A DNA stretch of 64,000 bases, taken from Siphonodentalium dalli (Eukaryota; Mollusca; Scaphopoda; Gadilida; Siphonodentaliidae). This document shows positions 1-11,600 of this stretch, in pieces (the first letter of the stretch is position 1; each line of letters begins with the position of its first letter). The position numbers and the translations under genes are program-made. Below the pieces are notes generated by a model. It saw only the letters and a program-made list of their open reading frames with translations, was not told the DNA's origin and did no database searches. The stretch covers positions 59,499,899 through 59,563,898 of the forward strand of contig CP136067.1 of assembly GCA_032622095.1 (NCBI GenBank). The letters are read 5' to 3'.

Positions 1-330
1 TTATTGCTATTTATCAACCACTTCATCTAGAGCGCTCAATGCTATATATCAACCTAAACAGCTAGCTTGCTTCATCTATAATGCTTAAAGTATGTTAACT
101 TAAACAGCTTGCTTCATCTATAATGCTATATAATGCTGTATGTCATCCTATTAACAGCTTGCTTTATCTATAATGCTTAATGCTATATATCAACCTAAAC
201 AGCTTGCTTCATCTATTATGATTAATGCTATACTAAACAGCTTGCTTCATCTACAAAACTGTATAATGCTATATGTCATCCTATTAACAACTTATTCATC
301 TATAACACTGTATAATGCTTTGTAAACATA
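1..330. repeat. Degenerate tandem repeat, about 46-bp unit
   Basis: The phrase CAGCTTGCTTCATCTATAAT followed by a TGCTATATATCAACCTAAA-like tail recurs about six or seven times, with units of uneven length. The array is cut by the window start, so its true length is unknown. No coding potential was seen. Confidence 0.75.
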
Positions 331-1276
331 AATACCTCATTGTGTCCCCATCATACCTGTTAAGTTTTGAAAATGGCCTCCCATGAGATTTTTGTGGAAG
401 GAATGTCCAAATATGCTCATGTTATAAAAATAATGTTTTAAAATTAATTCAGTAATTGATTTTTATCTTTATTTCCTTTAATTTATTATAGAATTTTATG
501 AGTTTCTATTTGTTTTTATGTTATAAATATATATACCTAAATAAAACAGTAATAAAACTACAGCTACTGTGACATACATTCATGTTATATGAAATCATAC
601 AATGTGTTGAACAGCTGACAAGTCGTCAAAGGTCATGGTCATCTAAGTTATACCAATTGTGGTCTTCAAGAACGAAGAGCACTTCCTGTTAAAATGTATG
701 AACAGTCATGTCACTCATTTTCACTCAACTGCTGCAATTGTGAAATGTCATTGTTTTTTTCACTCAACTGCTGCACTTGTGAAATGTCATTGTTTACACA
801 ACATTTTCACATATCATGACTCAATCATGGCTTTGGGAGAATGGGAAATTCAATCACAGTTAACAGCTATTAGTTTGGAAGTTACCAACAGTGCATCTGC
901 ACCTGTCCATTTTACCGACAAAAATCCGCAGGATGTGGGAGAAATGTATGGTCTTGTCTGGAGCCACAATTGTACTGGAAGTTACCATTTCATACCAGTT
1001 GATTACATACGTTTTAATCACCCAATCCTCGGGATGTCTTGCTGTTTATAACCACTATAAAGTCTAACCGAAATACAGTTTAACTTGAGAGTCACCCCGT
1101 TTCCATAAGTCATTTACTTAAGGCACTAATTACAGTATCAATCTCCGCAAGTCATTATGCCCCGCACGACATCATCTATAATGCAGAATGCTCTATGCCA
1201 ACCTAAATCATTGTGTCATGCTCTAAATATATCGTCTATAACGCATAATACTAAATGTATCTTGCACTACAATTGC
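331..1276. other. Non-coding stretch, no gene recognised
   Basis: AT-rich sequence. A 130-codon open frame (659-1051, plus) contains a 39-bp in-frame tandem duplication (721-759 and 760-798). It has no recognisable domain and no clear splice sites, so I do not call it a gene. Confidence 0.5.
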
Positions 1277-1576
1277 TTCACCCTTCCATGACTGGAGCTT
1301 GAAAGTTTGCGAAATACCCTATGCCAATGCGTTCTCTTATATACGCAAGTCTCCCATAAGGAGCCTCGCACGCAAGTCTCCCATAAGGAGCCTCGCATAT
1401 ATAAGAGAATACATTGACCTAACACTATTTGCATTGAGCTTGTGAGCCAGTGCATTCTCTTATATACTCAAGGCTCCCTATGGGAGACTTGCATAATGAC
1501 GCATATATAAGAAAATGCACTGGCACAGGATATTCATTGCTGCACCAGCGCAGCGCTCCCATCATGAAAGGGTTAA
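1277..1576. mobile_element. Double-hairpin MITE, family A (copy 1)
   Basis: The ends read CACCCTTCCATGACTGGAGC and ATCATGAAAGGGTTAA, so they are inverted. Inside are two palindromes built from GCATTCTCTTATATA and its complement. The architecture is the same as the better preserved copies at 16936 and 43196. The left TTAA has decayed to TTCA. CCCTT termini with TTAA flanks are typical of piggyBac-type non-autonomous elements. Confidence 0.7.
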
Positions 1577-1764
1577 TGCTGTATTTCATTACGGCAGTAA
1601 AACCTTCTCGGTAGTATAGACCTATTTCTTTCATAATGATATAGACCTATTACATAGACTTGGTGCTGAATGCCATGATGAACAATTCAACTGTTGTCAT
1701 CCATATATTATATTAAAATTCTATGTACTAGGGGTTTTCTAGTTAAATATCAACCCTGTGTGGT

Positions 1765-1961
1765 CACCCTTTCTTTACTGAATGGATTCTCCCATTCAGT
1801 TTTAAAAGTATACATTGCAACTGTCTGTTATTCATTTGGAAGGGTGTTAATGTATCAAAAGCAGATGAAATGATAATGCAAATTTAGAAGTATTCATATT
1901 CATTGGTGGGAAATGTTATGATAATAAATTCAACAAACTATGTGAACGTAGAAAGGGTTAA
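1765..1961. mobile_element. TTAA-type MITE, family B (copy 1)
   Basis: Starts ACCCTTTCTTTACTGAATGG, ends GAAAGGGTTAA, and carries the family core (GGATTCTCCCATTCAGTT, AAAGTATACATTG, ATTCATTGGTGGGAAATGTT). Related copies lie at 17787, 36351, 38638, 40998, 46399, 56133 and 57931. Confidence 0.7.
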
Positions 1962-2732
1962 ATTCTTAGCATAGGACTGAATCGCCGCCTTCTATATTCA
2001 CCATTGGTAATGCATTGCATCACTGGTCAAGGTGCACATCCAATTTTATATCATTACTGAACAAACGACTCTGTTTGCTATGTCATGTCCACTATCAATC
2101 ACATTACCATTCAGATGTCCTTTGAAAGACCTTGCTGTTTCAGCTGGCTGTTTCATTTAGAATCGTTTATCTCAATTCTTAGAATTTCTTGCTGTTTACA
2201 TTGTTGTACCTGGGAATGAAAGTACTTCTGGGAAGTATCGTATAAAAATTAAAGCCCGGCATTCCTACCGATCAACCGAAAGGACGTTTCTGTCAGCTAA
2301 TATTATGTTAATTGTTGAAACATACCGACAAACGAAAAATGGACCTTTCTGTTGTATACTTTAAAACTGAGTGGGAGAATCCATTCTGTAATTAAAGGGT
2401 TAAAGAGCTATCACATCATTCAACTGCTTTCAGAAATTCTCCTTCGTTGATCAGCACTATAGTGTTCCATAAAGCTGCTCAGCGATTTAATTCATCTAAA
2501 TGCATTATTGAAAGTAATTTATATATATCCTGTCACTTACTGTTTTTTCCATTGTTTCATCATAACTGCTTTTATGTGATTGCATGCATATTCATTATTC
2601 ATTCAACAATTGTATAGTAAATTAGGGAGAAATATCATTTCAAGCAACCATTTTATATGGTCCAGAGAGTCATATATTATTTAAAGATGGTCTATCTCTT
2701 TCTAACAAGTTTTATATGTGTATTGTCCGGGG
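1962..2732. other. Non-coding, with a family B end fragment
   Basis: No gene seen. Positions 2355-2403 match the right end of a family B MITE (GGGAGAATCCATTC, then AAAGGGTTAAAG). Positions 2682-2732 begin a repeat that starts TTTAAAGATGGTCTATCTCT; related text occurs at 55207 and 60944. Confidence 0.5.
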
Positions 2733-3880
2733 TATAAAATAATAAATATGATTTGAAGACACCTCGCGACCTGATTTCCAGGTTGTCCTATGTGACCTTT
2801 TTGGTGAAAATGTGATATTGGTATCGTTTCATAACACTTCTAATTGTGGAAACGGGAAGTTTGTATTTTCACTTCTCGCGAAGATATCAGGCATTCTTTT
2901 TTGTCGTTGTAGTTGAAACACACCGTATTTAACTTCCAGGTTGTCACATCTCATTTTAAGCATTATAGCCTTATTTCCACTTTGAACTGGAATTCTTTGA
3001 ATACTGTATTAGCGACATAGGACATTGTGTTATTGAAGATATGCTTGGAACAAAATAGAATTGTCACAATTTCATGTGATGGGCATGCACATTGTTTCAT
3101 AATTATAGGACAACATGGAATTGAATTGGGTTGTTATAACTAACGTATTATTTATATAGTATCAGCATCTACATGCAGTATGATTGACATCTGCATAATT
3201 ATAAATCGAGTCTAAGCGACTAGAATATATAGTGTCCTCCATTTCGGAGCGAGTGTCAAGTTAGTCCGTTTCAGGTTTATATGTGTCATGTCAACGCTCT
3301 AGTTGACCAAATTCCGACATACATACCAAAGTTAGATAATACAATACCTTAGTTGAAATGAAAAACTGCATCGTAGAATATCATCTGGGTTAGTGTACAT
3401 AGAACAATTATATGTCATATGCTCTCTGATTTCCAAGATGTCCTGTTAAGATTCAGACCTGTGAGATGATCTTGTTTGTTCTAAGTGATAATCATCCTAA
3501 TATTTCTGTCACATAGAACAAGGTGGTCATTCTAACGATTTTCAGTTCATTGATGTCATTTGAACTATTCATAGTATAATTAAGTTCCAGTATGTCCTAA
3601 GTACCAAAATATGCATCCAACCTGCAGTATTCTTCACAAAACAGGATTACATTTAATTTATTAATTGTGATGCTTATTTATTCTAATAAATGAATGATTT
3701 TCCAATCGGACAATGTTAGAAGTACATGTATATCCATAGTGTTTATAATAGTTGACCTGCATTGGAGATTCAAACTTTAAAAATTGATTATCTCAAAAAC
3801 ATAAAAAATGCACTTTGGACAACCTGGAAATCACGTCGCGACCTGTCCCGAAATGCTTCTATCATTTAATTTTTATTACC
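2733..3880. repeat. Older repeat (family G arm) split by an inserted element
   Basis: Positions 2733-2764 plus 3841-3880, read together, match the arm of the palindromic element at 60991-61425 (GGTATAAAATAATA, GAAGAC-CCT, GTCC-GAAA-GCTTCTATC). The two halves are separated by the 1,076-bp element at 2765-3840. Confidence 0.65.
2765..3840. mobile_element. Non-autonomous TIR DNA transposon, 1,076 bp, 4-bp TSD
   Basis: The left end CGCGACCTGATTTCCAGG (24 bp in all, to 2788) is the inverted complement of 3817-3840 with one mismatch. It is flanked on both sides by ACCT (2761-2764 and 3841-3844). Sub-terminal echoes of the TTCCAGGTTGTC motif occur near 2933 and 3429. There is no transposase frame, so it depends on a helper. 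A 4-bp duplication fits several superfamilies (Sola, Chapaev, Academ), and I cannot choose between them. Confidence 0.8.
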
Positions 3881-4640
3881 GCCCATTTGAAAAAACGGCG
3901 GTATTATAGTATTGGTCCTCGAGCCGTCCGTCCGGGCGTCCGTTAACCTGGTTTCCGGATGATAACTTTAGTTAGAGTGAACCAAATTTGATAAAATTTG
4001 GTATGTGGGTTTATTAGCCAAAAAGTAAATTCAAGTTCGAATTTGGGTTCCGCCCGCCAATTTTCACCGGAGTTATGCCCCTTATTTGACGTTTTTTGAC
4101 TTAAGAAAATCCTTGAAATTTTTTGGCAGAGTTATGCCCCTTTTTCGACTCAGAAAATTCAGTTTTACTTATGTTTTTTGGTTTCTGGATGATAACTCGA
4201 TTTTGGAATGTTTATACGCAAAACTTGTGTGGATTACATATATCGAAATACAGCTCAAGTCCGAATTTTGTTTTAATCCGATAATTCTTGCGAGAGTTAT
4301 GGCCCCTTTTTTTATGTAATTTGACTTAGAAAATCCCTGAAATTTGTTGTCCGGATGATAACTTTAGTTAGAGTGAACCGATTTCAATCAAATTTGGTAT
4401 GTGGAGAAAAGACAGCTCAAGTTCGAATTTGGGTTCCGTCCGCCAATTTTCACCGGAGTTATGCCCCTTATTTGACGTAATTCCGGATGATAACTTTAGT
4501 TAGAGTGAACCGATTTCAATCAAATGGTATGTGGGTTTATTAGGAGAAAAGACAGCTCAAGTTCGAATTTGGGTTCCATCCGCCAATTTTCCCCAGAGAG
4601 GGCGTATTTTGCTCGCCCAGCGTAGCTCTTGTTTTATTTT
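3876..4640. repeat. Hairpin-headed repeat with CGTCCGTC run and internal duplications
   Basis: A TACCGCC/GGCGGTA hairpin is followed by CCGTCCGTCCGGGCGTCCG. Three or four imperfect copies of a body then follow: GGATGATAACTTTAGTTAGA, AATTTGGTATGTGG, GTTCGAATTTGGGTTCCG, CACCGGAGTTATGCCCCTT. The open frames across it are repeat artefacts. Similar modules lie at 20967, 22360, 39870 and 42228. Confidence 0.65.
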
Positions 4641-5343
4641 TAGTTTTATATATACATGTAATATATACTGACTTTCTGGACAGTTTTACAGGTTGTTTTA
4701 GAACAGAAACTTCAGGTGCATTTGAAGCATATAGCAAGAGGTAGAACTCTATGTTGTTAGCTCCTTGCATCAAGGAAAAATTCCATTTTTATTCAGATAA
4801 GTTGCATAAATAAACCACTTTACTATGCCTTTAATATCGATAAATAATATACCCAATCTTCAGTTTTGTCTGTGTTTTATTCACACGAATTGCTAAAAAA
4901 TTGTGCCAAGACATTTCACATCGATGTTAATTTCATCATTTTCTTTAGCAATATAAATAACTCAACCAAAAAAGATAAAACGAATGAGCTGTGTATCAAT
5001 ATTTGCTCGCTCACTGTGAATCCTGTCCACATATAAATATGACTGTCGAAAAGACATAAGTGACTTTGGCCTGGATGCACCCATAAATACAGTGGCACAT
5101 AACTCCTTTTGTGCATTACTGACTGTCTGTTCATATAGATGCTGTATTCTTCATTGTAATAATTTAATCCCAAATTTTGAAACAAATAGAATTACCCTTG
5201 TAATAAACCCAAGACAATTAGTTATTTGCTTGGTGAATTTATTAATTATTCTGAAAGTTATTGGTACCTAAAGAGTCTAAAAAGTAAACATATTTTTAAC
5301 ATTTAACTCAAATGTATTAATATGCATTTGTCTTGGCCTTTAT
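4641..5343. other. Non-coding, nothing recognised
   Basis: AT-rich sequence with short open frames only. No domain, splice-bounded exon or repeat family was recognised. Confidence 0.4.
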
Positions 5344-5760
5344 AGGCTTTTTAGCTCACCTGAGACGAAGTCTCCGGTGGAGCTATAGTCATCACTCCTC
5401 GTCCGTCCATCGTACGTCCGTCAACAATTCTTTGAACATCTTCTCCTCTGGAACCATAAAACCGAATGGGTTCATTTTTGGTGTGGATGTTGTTCCCTAG
5501 GTGACTCTCATTCAGATTTGTTCAAATGAGGTCACTGGGCAAATAGTTGCGAAGCCAGGTCCATAACTCTTTCCCACCATAGTAATTCTTACAACGACTT
5601 CTTCTCAAATTTCATTGGGCCGAATGGGTTCATATTTGGTACAAGGGGTCCTTGGGGGACTGTTATTCAGAATTGTTTTTTTGGAATTTTCACCTTGCTC
5701 AATTTAACAAACAAACAATTTTTTTTTAAACATGTTATAAAATTTGAAAAAAGTGACCCC
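5344..5760. repeat. Hairpin-headed repeat, AGCTCACC type (copy 1)
   Basis: Begins TTTAGCTCACCTGAGACG, which folds with CGGTGGAGCTATAG. CCTCGTCCGTCC follows, then a body with GAACCATAAAACCGAATGGG, CCCTAGGTGACTC and CCATAACTCTTTCCC. The same module is at 63690-64000, and the body alone is at 7427-7640. Confidence 0.65.
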
Positions 5761-6050
5761 ATTATAACATCTGCAGAGTTATGAAACTTTAATGAAATTA
5801 CAGAAATATTCCATTACCCATCCCCCCTCCCACATGGCCCAGACCCACCCCACCCTGCAGTGGCCTGCACCCAACCAACATCCCTTCCAACGGATATCAT
5901 CTCCAGCTTATAACTTTAATACCTGTTGCAGATATATTTTTGTGGATAGATGGAGAGAGACACAGGTCATTATTAATCTAGATTAGAATAATATGTCATC
6001 TAGCAGCTTGTGTAAACATTGTAACTGCTAGCCATTTTAAACAAACTCCC

Positions 6051-6480
6051 TGAATTTAGTGTGCCCGACATTTGCAGAATGAGGTCCCCAGGGGGTAAAT
6101 TTAGTGTTGCTACCCTGTACAGCAGGCTAGCATCACCAAATACACCCTCCATGGACCTAATTCTGCTTAGGCATCATCTTCTTGGAAGTATCTTAAGTAT
6201 TGTTTTGTTTTAGTTAATTTTTGACTTGTTCCCTTCTGTTCAGTTTCTATGTCCCCCTAATTTGCAGTAGATAAAATGCATAATTGAGGTGCTCAATGGG
6301 TGTGCATTACAAACTCCAACTGTAGAACTTCAATCTGTTCCTAGGTTTCCCATGGCTGGTGAGGCCTAATCAGACTGAGGATGAATCTGGTGATGCTAGC
6401 CCGCCTTGCAGAATATTGTCATTAAATTCACCTTCTGGGGACCTCATTCTACAAATGTCAGACACACTATATTCAGACTT
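6051..6480. mobile_element. Palindromic MITE, family C (copy 1)
   Basis: The left arm, near TGCAGAATGAGGTCCCCAGG, is mirrored by the right arm near TGGGGACCTCATTCTACAAA. Outer bases CTGAATTTAGTGTG match CACACTATATTCAG in reverse. A longer, better preserved relative is at 48275-48864, and a single arm is at 7705-7790. Confidence 0.7.
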
Positions 6481-7986
6481 GGCTGGCATATTATTTTCTT
6501 AACCACTGCTTATCCTGATGAAATCATACCCTGATTTTTCAAAGAAACATTGGGGGGGGGTATATTGGATTGAATTTGTCTTCTGTCTGTCAGGCGGTCC
6601 TTCCATCCGTTTGTCTGTTGTCTGTTCCCGATTTCGGCGGGAGTCTCCTGATTTTGTGTCATTTCTCCTGTGCTCCCGATCGGGAAACGAAATCTCCCGA
6701 TTCAAACGATAAAACCAATGCATGCTATAGTGTTACAAAGCAATTAGGAATATATCGCCTGCGAGTCAAACAGTGACAAAATGTTGACACAACGTCGACT
6801 CTTTTGTTTAATAACAGCGTTGAGTAAATAAATGCAGTTTTCAATGTCCAGACAAGGATTATAATATATCAAACAAGAAGCCTTCCTTTTTTGGCCACAC
6901 TTAATAAAGTGTTGGTTTCTGCTCGTCCCGACCAACTGCTTTAAAACCGCCGACTCAAATTATTTTTTGCCGATTTAAACTTTTTGTTCGTTTTTGTGTC
7001 GGTGAAAGTTCCGTTTCCGTCTTTTTGGTATTCCGTGTTTTGTATACGCAATGATAACATAACGCGAATTGAACGGACCTCAAACAATTATGTAAAAAAT
7101 TCAACGATGTTATCCGATAGCACCATTTTATAGTGTGCAACTATAGTATTAATCGTTGTATTGGCTTGTTCGAAATAAAACGTGATCCATAACCGGAAAA
7201 TCGTAATTTTATTTCCAAATGATTCAGTGATTTCAAGGCCATAATTGTGGCAGATGAAAAGCCAATGCAACAAACAGTCTATATGACATTTAAAATGAAA
7301 AATATGAAGTTTTTTTCCACCATACTGACATTGAAAAAAAATCTCCTGATTTTTCACTAAATCTCCTGATTTCTGAGGACAAATCTCCTGATTTCCAATT
7401 TTGAAAGTAAACAGGTCTGGTTGGGATGTCTATCCATCCGTCTATCAACATTTGTTTTCTTCTCCATATTAACGACCAAATATGTTTATATATTTCAGTG
7501 TGCATGTTCCCTAGGTGACTCACAATCAGATTTGTTCAAATAAGTTCATCAGATCAAATAGGTGCAAAGCTAGGGCCATAACTCTTTCCCTCCATAGTAA
7601 ATCTTAAAATAATTTCTTCTCAAGAACCATTAAGCCTATATTAGCTTATAATTGGTATGGATGGGCCTTGGGTGACCGGGTTCAGATTCGTTGATGCTAT
7701 TCCACCTTGGAAAAGTGTCATTAAATTCACCTTTTGGGGACCTCATTCTGCAAAGATCAGACATACCAAATACAGACTTGGCTGTTCCAATATTATTTTC
7801 TTAACCACCACTTATCCAGGTAAAATCATATCCTATTGAATATTGGGGGGGATGTATATTGATAATACTAGATGAATGGATCTTATAGGTGGAGATTCAC
7901 ATTTGTTCTAATAGGGGCAGAGCTAAGAGATTTAACTCTCCTCTAATCCTGTTTGGTACTGGTATAATAATATTGATTTCTAGGCA
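6481..7986. repeat. Repeat mosaic between family C arms
   Basis: Positions 6440-6565 and 7735-7855 are diverged direct copies (CAGACTTGGCTG, TATTATTTTCTTAACCAC, CTTATCC, a G-run and TATATTG). Between them, short AAATCTCCTGATTT phrases recur (7338-7395, 6645-6660). Positions 7427-7640 repeat the AGCTCACC-type body. No gene is supported. Confidence 0.5.
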
Positions 7987-7991
7987 GCCTG

Positions 7992-8224
7992 TGAAAACGT
8001 AGCAGAGCTTACCTATTGACTGTCGCTTCAACACCACGCTCGTCCCACTAGCTAGCCCAAATCCTCTATTTGTTCAGTTCAATTATCTCTCATCACTCGC
8101 TCATTTCTTCTGACACTCTTAACTTCGTCCGCGCACAGGTCACTTTTGCTTTCCTCCGCAAGTCCAAGGAAAGTCACTCACTAAAACACAATTACAATGT
8201 AACTCTTTCACTGCCAAGTTAACA
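7992..8224 (-). repeat. 3' LTR of the copia element
   Basis: 233 bp, starting TGAAAACGTAGCAGAG and ending CAAGTTAACA on the plus strand, so it has TG...CA ends. It matches the 5' LTR at 12747 except for four substitutions and the absence of a 6-bp GCGCAC insertion. Confidence 0.95.
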
Positions 8225-8225
8225 C

Positions 8226-8253
8226 ATTCATCTTTCTCTCTTTTTTTTAAATT
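8226..8253 (-). promoter_or_regulatory. Polypurine tract of the copia element
   Basis: Read on the minus strand, an AAAAAAAAGAGAGAAAGATG purine run lies just before the 3' LTR. This is the expected site for plus-strand priming. Confidence 0.75.
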
Positions 8254-8337
8254 GTTTTTTGTTTGGTTTTCTTCTTAACGAATTTACACTATTTATACGA
8301 ACGTCCCAGAAACGCTAAACTCCAAATGTAAGTCAAT

Positions 8338-8631
8338 TTATACATGTAAATGAATCTTTCCATCTCCAAGAGTCACAAACAGATATCTAGGTGAAGCTCC
8401 TCTCTTTGTTAAAGCATCTGCTAATTGATGGCTACTTTCAACCCACTGAACTTTTTGATATTTCATTGTTCTCTATCATCTGTTTGATACTGGACACGTC
8501 AATCCTCAACCTCTTTTCTGATGTCATCTTTGTTGATTGAATATTTTCCAATAATGATCTATTGTCAGTATACACATCAATGGGAATTACATTTTGTCCG
8601 GTCATATCATAGAGAATTTCACTGAGAATAC
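8338..8631 (-). pseudogene. Frameshifted RNase H tail of copia pol
   Basis: Downstream of the pol stop, another minus-strand frame continues RNase H-like sequence, including a Thr-Asp-Asn motif whose Asp codon is at 8564-8566. The break from the main frame lies near 8631 and fits loss of one base. A second shift falls at a five-base A run (minus strand) near 8452-8456. After it a frame resumes and stops at 8338-8340. These two lesions separate catalytic residues of RNase H. Confidence 0.75.
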
Positions 8632-11600
8632 AACCAAGAATGCGGTATCCAACCCGTCAACCATAGCTAATGTTTCAGCGGCTAAGGTGCTTTTCACGAT
8701 TCTCCGAATTTTATTTGATCTCCAGCTTAGTGGACAACTGGATCCAATTTTGTCTGACAATAACACAATATATCCTTTAGCACTAGAATACCCATCAGAA
8801 AGATTGGCGAATGATGCATCACAGTAAAGCTGCAGTCGAAGATCATCAATGCTGCTCAATTTTGGAAATTTAATGTTCAGTTGATCAAGTTTTAACTTCT
8901 TAATCAATTTGTTAGCCCGCTGAATATGTTCCACAGTCGGATCTTTGATGGAAGTACTAAGATCAAGAGCATCAAAAGCGGCATCTGGCCTCGATTGATT
9001 TACGATCCAGTTGATTTGTCCAATTGAGCTCCTCAACAAGAATATCTCATGATCATTTAACGGATCAGATTTGTTTGCCAAACAACTTTCACTAATAGTA
9101 ATGGCTGAAATTGACTCAATGTACTGAATTTGATTCAACATGATTGCATCATTGTCGTGATTAATATCCAGTCCAATGTATTTGAATTTGTGACTTTTCT
9201 GTTTGCCAAATTGAAATATGTCTTTAATTGGCAAAATTACATTCACGGCAAAGCTCTCTTCACCTGTCCATATGAAATCATCGACGTGGATGAGAAACAT
9301 GCCTTGAAGTTTACCATCATGGAACTTGTAGAAAAGGCTTGGGTCATTTCTAGATTGCTTACAGTTCATTTTGTCCATTACTCCACATACACGTAAATAC
9401 CAATTACGGGACGCATCATTTAGGCCGTAAACGCATTTATTTAGTTTCCACAGCTTCCCAGTATTTGAATAACATTCGGGTGGTTTAAGATACACTTCTC
9501 TACATAACTTGTTGCCCTGAAGAAACGCAGCTTTAATGTCAATGACGTTACACATCCATCCAAATGTAGACGATACGGCAAGAAATACCTTCAATGTCTC
9601 CTTACCTATTGTCGGAGAATCAGTACGATGTTTGTCATCATCTTCGAAACCGCGTGCCACTAACCTAGCTTTAATCACTTTCTTTCCATCTCTTGTTTTC
9701 TCAGTTAATACCCATCTTGTTGAAATGAATTGCTGACCATTATCCTCTACTTCTTCAAAAACATTGAATCTTTTCCAGTTGTTGATTTCCTTCCTCTTTG
9801 CCTCTTTTAGTTCATCATTGTGTACATCTTTGTCACTTATAATGTTAACATTTTCACATTGAGCATGATCATCAGAGTCATAGTCCACATCGTATTTCCA
9901 TTCTTGAACATCATTTTCAAAATCAATGGCCGTAACCCCAGAATCACCATCATTCTGCACATTGAACCAGTTCTTATATTTTCCGGATACTTTGCCACCT
10001 CTACTAACAACAAGTCCTTTGATCCAATCTGATGCATCAGCAAGTTTATATGAAATATTGTTCTTAACTTTAGGAACTTTATCATCATTTATCCTGTCTG
10101 TATCCTGGTTGTTGTCACTTGATATATTTTGCTCATCTGCTTGACATTCCTCTTCATCAGAAGAACAGCTAATATTTGTATCAACTTGAACTCCATCCTG
10201 ACATGTCAATTTAGGCACATCCTGTGTGACGATGTCCATTTCATCAGATTTCTCAGAACAGAATTCTCTTCCTACCTTTACAATTCTGCATGTAGGTACA
10301 CGAATGTATAAGCTCCCATGCCTCACGAACACAATCTTCCCATCTTGTCCTAATACTTTTCCTGGCCCCAGCCATTCATTACATTTATCAGTTTTGAAAT
10401 ATATTTTATCACCACAGTTGAAAATTTCTCCCGACGGTCGAATTTGATGCCGTAAAGCACGTCTGATTTTCTCAGACGATTCCGATTTAATGAAGGCTTG
10501 TCTAGAAGCATGAAGAGTACTAATATGTTTCGCAAAAAGTTCACTCTTGGCGGTACCTTCAAGTGCAGGTGGTTTATCATGAAGTATTGACGGAAGATTA
10601 GGATTACATCCAAATACTAATTGGTGGGGACTGTATCCATATACCATCTGCAATGAGTTTTTGGCATTAACAGCCCACAACAAAGCGGTCTCCAAATCCA
10701 TTTTGGGATCATCAGCAAGAATTTTCGTGACATTATCATCTACTACGGCATGATTCCGTTCACATAAACCATTTTGCCACGGGCTTCGTGCAGATGTATT
10801 CATAACTTCTACATTTAGATTCTGTGCCATGTCTCTAAACTTGGAATTGGATAGCTCACCACCATTATCAGCAAGAAATTTCTTTGGTGCGCCAAATCCT
10901 CCACCTATCCACATTTTCATAATTTGATCAATGATAATTTCTGGTTGTTTACTGTTAATCACAGAAGCGAGTGAAAATCGGGTCGCCATATCAATCATAT
11001 GTAGAAAATAAATGTTTGGTTTCCAAATCTTCAAATCTAATGCCACAACCTCGTTGAATTCTTTTGCCAATGGCATACAAACAACAGGTCTACATGGAGT
11101 TTTCTTGTGCCTGATACAAACATCACATTTTGAAGTTATGTCATCCACTGCCTTTAAATATTCATTGTCATTTACTCCAGCATCTTTGAGAAGTGTTTTT
11201 AACCTGTCTGATGTTGGGTGAGCAAATTGCTTATGGAGCTTGTTCACAATCACAAATATTTCCTTGGTCGTCTTTTCATTACCACAAGCAGTCGTTTCAT
11301 AAATACATGTGTCTCGATTGTCAACATGCGATTTCACCAGCGGAATGCAGTAATGACCGGAGGATGTACACTGAAGATCGACAGTCTTACCGAATATGGT
11401 CGCTCTATCATTTTCTAGATCTAACACAATCTTTGCTCTTTTCATCGAAGGTTTACCAAGGAGAAGCGGAATGTCGCTAGCAACCACATCTGTAGTAATC
11501 AAACAATCAACTCCAGCTAATTCACAAGGAAATGTCACCTTCTCTTTTGAAGCGAGTTTGGTCCCTCCACCGAAGCGGAAAATTGTGTCACTGGGCTTCC

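Noticed and set aside
659-1051. 130-codon open frame with a tandem duplicated segment
   Set aside because: No domain, no splice context, unusual His/Cys-rich composition arising from a 39-bp DNA duplication.
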